Part shown: one piece after another, positions 56,983-64,000 of the stretch
Layout of the letters: every line of letters begins with the position of its first letter
Numbering within the stretch: the first letter of the stretch is position 1
Source: Ephemeroptericola cinctiostellae
GTDB lineage: Bacteria; Pseudomonadota; Gammaproteobacteria; Burkholderiales; Burkholderiaceae
Length of the DNA: 64,000 nt
Direction of reading: 5' to 3'
Assembly (NCBI RefSeq): GCF_003339525.1
Contig: NZ_CP031124.1
Coordinates: forward strand, 868,001-932,000
Notes under the pieces: model-generated
The model's database searches: none
The model's input: only the letters and a program-made list of their open reading frames with translations
What the model was told of the DNA's origin: nothing
Translations under genes and position numbers: made by a program

Positions 56983-57858
56983 ATGCTTAATATTTTGATT
57001 TGTGTGTTGTGTAGTGTGGCAGTGTCGGTGTTTTTGAAAGTGGTGCGGAAACAGAATATTGCTGTGGATCAGGCGATTGTGGTGAATTATGTGGTGGCGA
57101 CAGGATTGACCGTGTATTTCTTACACCCTGACATGAGTGATTTGAGTAAGTATGAGTCGAGCTGGCCTGTGTTTGTGGCCTTGGGTCTGTTGCTGCCGTC
57201 GGTGTTTTTGGTGATGGCGGCGGCGGTGCGTTCAGTCGGAATTGTGAAATCGGATGCGGCGCAACGGCTGTCGTTGTTCATTCCGATTGTGTCAGCGTAC
57301 TTGATTTTTGGTGAGGTGTTGAACACTTCTCGCATGGTGGGGATTGGTTTGGCATGTGTTGCGCTGCTGTGTTTGTTGGTGAAGTCAGAAAAAGGTCGAG
57401 CAAGCGGCTCGTGGGGGGCGAATGCGTTGGTGTTGCTGGGTGTGTGGCTGGGTTACGGCACGATTGATGTGTTGTTCAAACAACTTGCGAAATCAGGCAA
57501 TGCATTTGGTGGTAATTTGCTGATCGCTTTTGCACTGGCCGGCGTGTTGATGTTGGCGTATGTGTTGCTCAAGCGCACACGTTGGTCGAGGGCGAGTCTG
57601 TTGGGTGGTGTGCTGCTGGGGGTGTTGAATTTTGCAAATATTTTATTTTATGTCAAATCGCATCAGGCACTTAAAGACAATCCGACCTTGGTGTTTGCGG
57701 GGGTGAGTTTGGGTGTGATGGCTTTAGGGGCATTGGTGGGGGTGGTGGTGTTCCGAGAGCGTTTGTCTCGTTTGAACGTCGTGGGTGTGTTGATGGCAAT
57801 GGCGTCGATTGTCTGTTTGTTTTATTGGCCTGTGTTGACGGGGCTTTTGCCTAAGTGA
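56983..57858 (+). CDS. DMT superfamily (EamA-like) transporter
   Basis: A 291-residue inner-membrane protein with ten hydrophobic segments in two EamA-like halves. The repeat boundary is near residue 145, each half ending with a glycine-rich segment (for example VSLGVMALGALVGVVVF before the last helix). Drug/metabolite transporters of this type export or import small metabolites; the substrate is unknown. A non-ATG frame begins at 56911, but ATG 56983 with GAGGA four bases upstream starts right at the first membrane segment. Nearby genes give no functional hint. Confidence 0.85.
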   Translation: MLNILICVLCSVAVSVFLKVVRKQNIAVDQAIVVNYVVATGLTVYFLHPDMSDLSKYESSWPVFVALGLLLPSVFLVMAAAVRSVGIVKSDAAQRLSLFIPIVSAYLIFGEVLNTSRMVGIGLACVALLCLLVKSEKGRASGSWGANALVLLGVWLGYGTIDVLFKQLAKSGNAFGGNLLIAFALAGVLMLAYVLLKRTRWSRASLLGGVLLGVLNFANILFYVKSHQALKDNPTLVFAGVSLGVMALGALVGVVVFRERLSRLNVVGVLMAMASIVCLFYWPVLTGLLPK

Positions 57859-58123
57859 AATTCAGAGTGTGGGATCATGGGGTGAGGGATATTCATTAAG
57901 TTGTGGACATGTGGAGTGGGATTTTTTTCTAAATAAATGGATTTGATGGGGTGAGGTAAGTTGGGGTTTGTTTGCTATTTGTTTACAAGTCGTTGATTTT
58001 GCTTTGGTTTGTTGTTATGTTTTTTTTATTGTAAATGCTAAACTGGATTTTAAGAAGTCCACCCTGCACTTTTTACATGCTTCCTTGGAGTGAAAGCCCT
58101 TACCGCTGACCTTGAGTTCGCGA

Positions 58124-58129
58124 TATAAT
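58124..58129 (+). promoter_or_regulatory. -10 element placing the ispB start codon at the 5' end
   Basis: A perfect TATAAT ends ten bases before the ATG at 58140. Transcription beginning about seven bases downstream would leave a leader of only three to four nt. A -35 (TTACCG, weak) fits at an 18-bp spacer. No Shine-Dalgarno sequence precedes the ATG. The rest of the 281-bp spacer 57859-58139 shows nothing else. Confidence 0.5.
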
Positions 58130-58139
58130 ACGTCCCATT

Positions 58140-59153
58140 ATGACGACATCTGCCACAACTTCACCCCTTAAAGCCGCCAAAGTCGACTTACTCGCGCCCA
58201 TCTCTCAGGACATGGCATCGCTTAACGAAACCATCCGTGCGAGTTTGCATTCGGATGTGCCTTTGGTAAATCAAATCTCTGAATATTTAATTGAAGCTGG
58301 GGGCAAGCGCTTGCGTCCTGCGATCCACTTGTTGCTGGCGCGTGCGCTTGGTTATCAGGGGGTGCAGCAGTTCACGCTGGCGGCGGTGATTGAATTCATT
58401 CACAGTGCAACCTTGCTGCACGATGATGTGGTCGATGAGTCGGACTTGCGTCGTGGACGAAAAACAGCCAATGCCATGTTTGGCAATGCGGCCAGCGTGC
58501 TGGTTGGCGATTTTCTGTATTCACGTGCCTTTCAGATGATGATTTCAGTCGGGCAAATGCGTGTGATGGAAATTTTAGCGGACACAACGAATGTGATTGC
58601 TGAGGGGGAGGTCTTGCAGCTGCTCAACATCAATGATTCAAATGTGACTGAGGCGCGTTATTTGCAAGTCATTCATTATAAAACAGCACGCTTATTTGAG
58701 GCATCAACGCAGTTGGCGGCGGTGTTGCATGGTTGCACACCTGAGCAAGAGGCGGCATGTGCGACGTATGGCCGTCATCTGGGGGCTGCATTTCAGTTGG
58801 CCGATGATATTTTGGATTATGCGGGTGACACGGCGACGTTGGGTAAAAATGTGGGTGATGATTTGCGCGAAGGCAAACCCACCTTGCCATTGATTTATGT
58901 GATGGCGAATGGCGACGAGGATGAGCAGGCGATTGCTCGCACGGCGATTGAAAATGGCGGTATTGACCAACATCACCCTGATTTTGAGCGGATTTTGAAA
59001 ACCATCCAAGACAAAGGTGCTTTGAAATACACCCAAGAGTTGGCGGAAAATGAAGCGGCATTGGCGAAAGCTGCATTGGCTTTTTTACCTGAATCGCCTT
59101 ATAAAGCAACATTGTTGGCGTTGGCAGATTACTCTGTGTCTCGAAACGTCTAA
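58140..59153 (+). CDS. ispB: octaprenyl diphosphate synthase
   Basis: Trans-prenyltransferase that builds the ubiquinone side chain from IPP and FPP. 337 residues. The first aspartate-rich motif is DDVVDESDLRRG and the second is LADDILDYAGD; GGKRLRP precedes the first as in the family. Chain length (octa- versus other) is by similarity only. The start at 58140 has no ribosome binding site and probably begins a leaderless mRNA. A CorC-like transporter gene starts 11 bp after its stop, and the pilBCD genes follow, an order typical of Burkholderiales. The rplU-rpmA pair usually divergent from ispB is not here. Confidence 0.96.
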   Translation: MTTSATTSPLKAAKVDLLAPISQDMASLNETIRASLHSDVPLVNQISEYLIEAGGKRLRPAIHLLLARALGYQGVQQFTLAAVIEFIHSATLLHDDVVDESDLRRGRKTANAMFGNAASVLVGDFLYSRAFQMMISVGQMRVMEILADTTNVIAEGEVLQLLNINDSNVTEARYLQVIHYKTARLFEASTQLAAVLHGCTPEQEAACATYGRHLGAAFQLADDILDYAGDTATLGKNVGDDLREGKPTLPLIYVMANGDEDEQAIARTAIENGGIDQHHPDFERILKTIQDKGALKYTQELAENEAALAKAALAFLPESPYKATLLALADYSVSRNV

Positions 59154-59164
59154 GGATAAGCCCC

Positions 59165-60430
59165 GTGGAAGATTTACCTTTATCGGCGCAGATTGGTATA
59201 TTGATTGGTTTATTGGCGCTGTCTGGCTTTTTTGCCATGTCAGAAACCGCCATGATGGCATTGAATCGTTTTCGCCTGCGGCATTTGGTCAAGCAAGGCA
59301 ATCGGGCTGCGATTCGTACACAAGGGCTGTTGAATCAAACCGAGCGTTTGCTCGGCGTATTGTCGATCGGTAACAATGTCATCAATACGGTGGCGGCGAC
59401 CTTGTCCACTTCCATTGCAATTAATTCTTTTAAAAACAATGAATGGGCGGTGACGATTGCGGCGGGGATCATTTCATTTGCGATCATTGTATTCAGTGAG
59501 TTGACTCCAAAAGTGTTGGGTGCGTCTTTTCCTGAAAAAATTGCATTGCCGGCGAGTTTTATTTTAAAACCGCTGCTGACTTTGATCTATCCTGCGGTGT
59601 GGCTTTTGAATGTCTTTGTGTCTGGTTTGCTTGGCATTTTCCGCATCAAGACAAACAGTGGTGAGGAAGAAACCTTGAGTTCGGAGGAGTTAAGGGCTCT
59701 GGTCATTGATCAATCGCGTTTCATGCCCAAAAAACACAAAAGCATTTTGGTCAATCTGTTTGATTTAGAATCAATTGAAGTCAATGATTTGATGACCCCG
59801 CGCTCGCGGGTGGAAGCGTTGGACATCAATGATCCGATTGATAAAATTTTGCATCAGTTGGTCACCTGTTATCACAATAAGTTGCCCGTGTATGACGGCG
59901 AAATCAACAATATCCTCGGTATTTTTCACATTCGAAAGGCATTGCATCATCTCGAAGATGGTTCACTGACGCATGAAGAAATTCGCAGTAATTTAAGTAA
60001 GCCGTATTTTGTACCCAGTGAAACCGCTATTTTTGAGCAATTGCAGCATTTTCAAGAAGACCAACAACGCCTCGGCATCGTCGTTGATGAGTACAGTGAA
60101 GTGCTTGGTTTGTTGACAATGGAGGACATCATCGAGGAAATGGTGGGTGAATTCACGTCGGCGGCGCCCAACGCACGCTCTCATACCGCATGGGATCAAA
60201 ACGGTCAGACCGTACTGGATGCTTCTATGCCTTTGCGCCAAGTCAATCGCCGTTTACAGCTCAGTTTCCCGCTGGATGGCCCGAAAACACTGAATGGTTT
60301 AATTTTAGAAGAGTTGCAAGACATTCCAGATGCTCAGGTCAGCTTGCGTGTTGCGGGTTGCACAATGGAGGTCTTGCAAGTGGATGAGCATGGCGTGCGG
60401 TCAGTGCGTTTGTTTAAACCGAAAGTTTAA
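59165..60430 (+). CDS. CNNM/CBS-domain transporter (HlyC/CorC family, YfjD-like)
   Basis: A 421-residue membrane protein. The CNNM/DUF21 domain covers about residues 5-190 with three to four membrane helices (GILIGLLALSGFFAMSETAMM, then LLGVLSIGNNVINT); two CBS domains follow (MTPRSRVEALD near 210 and VDEYSEVLGLLTMEDIIEE near 300), then a CorC_HlyC domain. The family is implicated in Mg2+/Co2+ homeostasis. The start is GTG at 59165, eight bases after AAGGA; the next Met would delete the first membrane helix. Cotranscribed with ispB by spacing. Confidence 0.93.
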   Translation: MEDLPLSAQIGILIGLLALSGFFAMSETAMMALNRFRLRHLVKQGNRAAIRTQGLLNQTERLLGVLSIGNNVINTVAATLSTSIAINSFKNNEWAVTIAAGIISFAIIVFSELTPKVLGASFPEKIALPASFILKPLLTLIYPAVWLLNVFVSGLLGIFRIKTNSGEEETLSSEELRALVIDQSRFMPKKHKSILVNLFDLESIEVNDLMTPRSRVEALDINDPIDKILHQLVTCYHNKLPVYDGEINNILGIFHIRKALHHLEDGSLTHEEIRSNLSKPYFVPSETAIFEQLQHFQEDQQRLGIVVDEYSEVLGLLTMEDIIEEMVGEFTSAAPNARSHTAWDQNGQTVLDASMPLRQVNRRLQLSFPLDGPKTLNGLILEELQDIPDAQVSLRVAGCTMEVLQVDEHGVRSVRLFKPKV

Positions 60431-60497
60431 TCTGCTGTTTCGAGTCGCCTGTTGCGATGTCAATCGCCTTAACCCATAAAAATTCTAAGGAGTTGTT

Positions 60498-62189
60498 ATG
60501 AAAAACCAGTCGTGGTCGACATTGGCGAGCCTGCTGGTGCAGCGTGGACGCTTGTCTTTCGATGTGGCGGCGGTGATTGCTAAAACAGAACCATCCAGTT
60601 CATTGGTTTGGATTGATGCTTTTTTAGAGAGCAATGATGCGGGCTTCACCCCATCTAGTTTTGCCCAGTGGATGTCAGATGCTGCAGGATTGGTTCGTTT
60701 GAGTTCGCGCGAGTGGCAATCGTTCATGACCCACCGACCCACGCAACCACCCCGTTTACCTTATGCACCGCAAGGTTTGGTGTGGTTGGGGGGCGAGCCT
60801 GCACGGGTGGGGATTGTTGACGCCAGCGATTCGGCGGTGTTGCAACGATTGCGATTCCTAATCAACATGCCCTTTGAGTGGCGCGTGTTGTCGATGGATG
60901 AATATTACCAGTCGCAAAAAAAAGACAGCGCATCCACTGTTCAGCGGTTCAGTGCTCAGGTGGCGCCCGCCGTCTCGACTTTGGCGTTGGATGCCAATTT
61001 CAATGCCAATCCCATCGACAGCAATGATGCGCCTGTGGTGCGTTATATTCAAGACTTACTGGTGCAGATGGTACGTGAACGCGCATCTGATTTGCACTTT
61101 GAGCCTTTTTCAAACCATTTCCGAATTCGTGCGCGCATCGATGGCGTGCTACATGATGTGGCACAGTTGGATGCACAATTGAAAGAGCAGATGTCTGTGC
61201 GACTCAAGGTCATGGCGCAACTGGACATTGCTGAAAAACGCTTACCTCAAGATGGGCGTATTAAATTATCATTGACCCCTTCAGAGACCGTGGATTGCCG
61301 AATCAGTACGTTGCCCACTTTATTTGGTGAGAAAATTGTGGTGCGTTTTTTAAACGGACAAACAACGGCTTTGAGTTTGGCTGCTTTGGGTTATGAGCCG
61401 CATCAGCTGGCGATATTGGAGGAGGCGTTGACCCGCCCATATGGTTTGATTCTGATGACGGGGCCGACTGGCAGCGGTAAAACAGTGTCTTTGTATGGTT
61501 GTTTGCAGAAGTTGAATACCGATGAGGTGAATATTTCGACGGTGGAAGATCCTGTTGAAATCTTTATGACGGGCATTAATCAAGTGTCCATCAATGAAAA
61601 AGCAGGCATTGATTTTGCAACCGCATTGCGTGCATTTCTGCGACAAGACCCCGATATTTTGATGGTGGGCGAGATTCGCGATTTGGATACAGCAGACATT
61701 GCACTCAAAGCGGCTCAGACAGGGCATTTGGTTTTTTCAACATTACACACCAATGACGCGCCGCTGGCACTGACCCGTTTGGCACAAATGGGCGTGACCC
61801 CATATAATATTGCGGCATCGGTCAGCATCATCACCGCCCAACGTTTGGTGCGTCAGCTGTGTGATTGCAAAGTGCCTCTTCGATTGGATGAAGCTTTGTT
61901 GATGAGTGCGGGTTTCACGGCGGATGAGGCAAAACAAAAGGACTGGCAGGCATTCGCACCGAAAGGCTGTAATCGTTGCCATCACACTGGTTTTTTTGGG
62001 CGCATTGGCGTATTTCAAGTCATGCCTGTGTCCACCGACATGCAAAATTTAATTGCACGAAATTGCAGCGCGCAAGAGTTGCGTGATCAAGCGCGGGCAG
62101 AGGGCGTGCTTAACTTGCGTGAGGCTGGCTTGCTGAAGGTGAAAGCGGGTTTGTGTGCGCTGAATGAAATCATGGTGGCGACGATATGA
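60498..62189 (+). CDS. pilB: type IV pilus assembly ATPase PilB
   Basis: Cytoplasmic hexameric GspE-family ATPase that powers pilus extension. 563 residues, like Pseudomonas PilB (566). Walker A is GPTGSGKT (322-329), Walker B is DILMVGEIRD, with the Asp box VEDPVEIF and His box FSTLHTNDAP. The zinc-type loop near the C-terminus reads LCDCK then GCNRCHHTGF: the first half is CXC rather than the usual CXXC. TAAGGAG six bases before ATG 60498 fixes the start. It opens the pilB-pilC-pilD cluster. Confidence 0.95.
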   Translation: MKNQSWSTLASLLVQRGRLSFDVAAVIAKTEPSSSLVWIDAFLESNDAGFTPSSFAQWMSDAAGLVRLSSREWQSFMTHRPTQPPRLPYAPQGLVWLGGEPARVGIVDASDSAVLQRLRFLINMPFEWRVLSMDEYYQSQKKDSASTVQRFSAQVAPAVSTLALDANFNANPIDSNDAPVVRYIQDLLVQMVRERASDLHFEPFSNHFRIRARIDGVLHDVAQLDAQLKEQMSVRLKVMAQLDIAEKRLPQDGRIKLSLTPSETVDCRISTLPTLFGEKIVVRFLNGQTTALSLAALGYEPHQLAILEEALTRPYGLILMTGPTGSGKTVSLYGCLQKLNTDEVNISTVEDPVEIFMTGINQVSINEKAGIDFATALRAFLRQDPDILMVGEIRDLDTADIALKAAQTGHLVFSTLHTNDAPLALTRLAQMGVTPYNIAASVSIITAQRLVRQLCDCKVPLRLDEALLMSAGFTADEAKQKDWQAFAPKGCNRCHHTGFFGRIGVFQVMPVSTDMQNLIARNCSAQELRDQARAEGVLNLREAGLLKVKAGLCALNEIMVATI

Positions 62190-62407
62190 CCTTGTTTGAC
62201 TCGGTTTGTGGTCAAAAACACGACATCATGCTGCGAATAATGTCAAAAATTCGTTAATGAAATTGCTTGCCTTTCACCACATGAATCGTTTTTTTGAAGA
62301 AATGGGTCGATCATTCAAAATTTTGCTCATGGGTTTACATGGGTTTTTCTGAACTTTTAACACTCACAAAATGGTTTTTACTTTGTGACCAACGTATGAA
62401 ATAAAAC

Positions 62408-63616
62408 ATGCTCGATACAATCAATGCACCCGTTAACCGTTATGCTTGGCACGGGCAGAACCGTGCGGGGCAAGTGTTGTCTGGGATTTTGTACGGTGAA
62501 GATAAAAACAGTGTGCGAGAGCAGTTGGAGCAGCGAGGCATCATTGCCAAGAGTGTTTCCAGCCGGCGTGAGCCATGGCGTCGACCTGTTGCACAGCGGG
62601 ATGTCACCAAATTTCTGCAAGAAATGGGCACCTTGTATGATGCTGGCGTGCCTTTACTGCGGGTGTTGGATGTGTTGTTATACAGCCAAAAAAATCTGCA
62701 TTTTCGTGGCGTGATTCAAACCATGCGTTTGGACATTGAGCGTGGCGAATCGCTGCATCGTGCTCTGCGCCACCATCCTCGGGTGTTCGATGAGTTGACC
62801 TGTAACTTGATCGAAAGTGGTGAAACGGCAGGGCGGTTGACGGAGGTGTTGAAAAACATTGTGTACACGCAGGAGCGCCGTCAGCAATTGGCGAGTCAAA
62901 TCAAAACGGCTTTGTCATACCCTGTTTTTGTCATCCTTGTTGCTTCTTTGGTGTGGATATTGGTCTTGGGTTGGGTGGTGCCTGTATTTGAGGGGGTTTA
63001 TCGAAGCAGTGGCAAACCTTTGCCGTGGCTGACCCAGATGTTGATTGATGGCTCGCGCGCGATGCGGGTCAGTGGTTTGTGGGTGTTGTTGGCTGGCGTA
63101 TTAGGGGTGATGTTTTTGGCGCGCTGGGAAAATGTCCGTTGGCGCTATTTCATTGATAACTTAAAGTTGAAAATGCCTGTTTTTGGTGGCTTGCTGAGCA
63201 CCGCATGGCATGCGCAATTTGCCCGAACCTTGGGTTTGCTGTATCAATCAGGGGTGCCTTTGCACCAATCACTTGGCATTGCAGCACGCTCAGTATCGCA
63301 TCGTCCAATGCGTGATGCGATCAATGAGTGCACGCAACATGTGTTAAATGGTCACAGTTTATCTTTGTCTATGGCGCAGTACGCGTTGTTTGAAAGCAGT
63401 TTGGTGCAGCGCATTCAGATTGGTGAGGAATCCGGTATGTTGACGGAAATGTTGGCGCAACATGCGAGTCACAATGAGTTTTTGGTGGAGCAAACCATTA
63501 AACGTTTGTCTGCATTGGTCGAGCCGATGCTGATTGTCTTGATTGGCTTGATGGTCGGCGTGATGGTTGTGGCGCTGTATTGGCCTATTTTAAATTTAGG
63601 TACGGTGCTGCGATGA
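62408..63616 (+). CDS. pilC: type IV pilus inner-membrane platform protein PilC
   Basis: Polytopic platform protein of 402 residues, GspF family. Two copies of the T2SS-F domain are visible: FLQEMGTLYDAGVPLLRVLD to about residue 190, and FARTLGLLYQSGVPLHQSLG to the end, with membrane segments after each (near 170-195, 220-240 and 375-395). It converts PilB ATPase motion into pilin addition. A 218-bp gap from pilB is unusual for this pair and holds no gene I can support. Its TGA overlaps the ATG of pilD. Confidence 0.95.
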   Translation: MLDTINAPVNRYAWHGQNRAGQVLSGILYGEDKNSVREQLEQRGIIAKSVSSRREPWRRPVAQRDVTKFLQEMGTLYDAGVPLLRVLDVLLYSQKNLHFRGVIQTMRLDIERGESLHRALRHHPRVFDELTCNLIESGETAGRLTEVLKNIVYTQERRQQLASQIKTALSYPVFVILVASLVWILVLGWVVPVFEGVYRSSGKPLPWLTQMLIDGSRAMRVSGLWVLLAGVLGVMFLARWENVRWRYFIDNLKLKMPVFGGLLSTAWHAQFARTLGLLYQSGVPLHQSLGIAARSVSHRPMRDAINECTQHVLNGHSLSLSMAQYALFESSLVQRIQIGEESGMLTEMLAQHASHNEFLVEQTIKRLSALVEPMLIVLIGLMVGVMVVALYWPILNLGTVLR

Positions 63617-64000
63617 TGCTGTTTGTTTGGATGCTTGTGTTTGTGTTGGCTGCGGTGTTCGGTAGCTTTGCAAATGTACTGGTGTATCGTTTACCTCTGA
63701 TGGTGTTGAGTGAAGAGGCCAGTGATGAACGGGGATTGATGTTTAATTTGGCCTGCCCAGCATCACATTGCCCTGCATGCGAGACACCTTTGCGTTGGTG
63801 GCATAACATCCCTTTGGTGAGTTACATTGTGCTGAGTGGGCGATGTGGCTTCTGCGGTGCACCGATTCCACGGCGATACTTTTGGATTGAGTTGGGTTCG
63901 GTGATCATTGGGTTGTATTGTTATGGACAGTTTGGCTGGTCTGTCCATGCCTTGATGTGGTTTGTGTTTTTGTACCTTTTATGGGTGATGAGCTGGATCG
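63613..64000 (+). CDS. pilD: prepilin peptidase PilD (5' part, cut by window edge)
   Basis: Aspartyl protease and N-methyltransferase that processes type IV pilins. 129 codons are visible before the window ends. The N-terminal helix leads into FGSFANVLVYRLPL, then the cytoplasmic zinc motif CPAC...CGFC around residues 59-97, with LRWWHNIPLVSY between, as in PilD/GspO. The catalytic aspartates would lie just beyond the edge (the last complete codons read Met-Ser-Trp-Ile). Start is the ATG at 63613, overlapping the pilC stop as ATGA; an ATG at 63616 is also possible. Confidence 0.92.
   Translation, partial: MMLFVWMLVFVLAAVFGSFANVLVYRLPLMVLSEEASDERGLMFNLACPASHCPACETPLRWWHNIPLVSYIVLSGRCGFCGAPIPRRYFWIELGSVIIGLYCYGQFGWSVHALMWFVFLYLLWVMSWI

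Noticed and set aside
1..64000. Mobile elements, prophage, CRISPR or defence island
   Set aside because: I looked for transposase, integrase, Cas, toxin-antitoxin and restriction genes and for regularly spaced repeats and found none; the window is conserved core chromosome.

Overview
The window looks like chromosomal DNA of a betaproteobacterium of the order Burkholderiales with only moderate GC (about half by eye, with AT-rich spacers). The case rests on gene order and families typical of that order: rplM-rpsI-argC-erpA; ispB, a CNNM/CorC transporter and pilB-pilC-pilD; rppH divergent from proS followed by a lytic transglycosylase; yhbY divergent from rlmE-ftsH; a DUF3683-type giant FAD/Fe-S dehydrogenase; a DUF3563 small protein; and an Ala/Lys/Pro-rich histone H1-like protein. 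I see no prophage, insertion sequence, integrase or CRISPR array. About 54 genes are supported and nearly all are housekeeping or envelope genes.

Layout. 0.2-9.3 kb: gluQ, dnaE, then an envelope lipid block (msbA, O-antigen ligase, patatin phospholipase). 9.4-14.5 kb: DUF3563, a YdhP-like exporter, ftsH-rlmE and yhbY. 14.8-19.0 kb: a TctD/TctE-like two-component system followed by an MHS-type symporter. 19.2-21.7 kb: uppP, a DUF2127 membrane protein and two tandem cytochrome b562-like proteins, the second a lipoprotein. 21.8-27.3 kb (minus strand): gdhA, rpiA, mutL, rppH. 27.4-30.4 kb: proS, lytic transglycosylase, MarC-family protein. 30.7-33.1 kb: dsbC, a ubiquinone-type hydroxylase and tRNA-Arg(CCG). 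33.6-35.2 kb: histone H1-like protein, DUF167, OsmC.

35.3-38.3 kb: an unannotated region with strong promoters and a candidate small RNA, then rplM-rpsI, argC, erpA. 38.4-41.2 kb: Tas-like aldo-keto reductase, riboflavin synthase, two tandem cytochrome c lipoproteins. 41.4-46.7 kb: giant dehydrogenase, FMN reductase, LysE exporter. 46.9-51.9 kb: BaeS/BaeR-like system, MscS-type channel, fatty acid desaturase. 52.0-56.5 kb: rlmB, ypfJ, lon. 57.0-64.0 kb: DMT transporter, ispB, CorC-like transporter, pilB, pilC and the start of pilD, cut by the window edge.

How the genes connect. Several blocks serve the envelope: MsbA and the O-antigen ligase, UppP carrier recycling, a desaturase and MscS next to an envelope-stress two-component system, DsbC, and type IV pilus assembly. 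Protein quality control is covered by FtsH, Lon and DsbC. Four small periplasmic or lipoprotein cytochromes in two tandem pairs, plus the ubiquinone genes (ispB, hydroxylase), point to an active respiratory chain. The least explained element is the 35.3-35.8 kb interval. A TTGCAA-N16-TATAAT promoter there drives a predicted RNA of about 92 nt with a GAAA-capped hairpin, a hairpin whose loop resembles the 16S rRNA anti-Shine-Dalgarno tail, and a canonical terminator.
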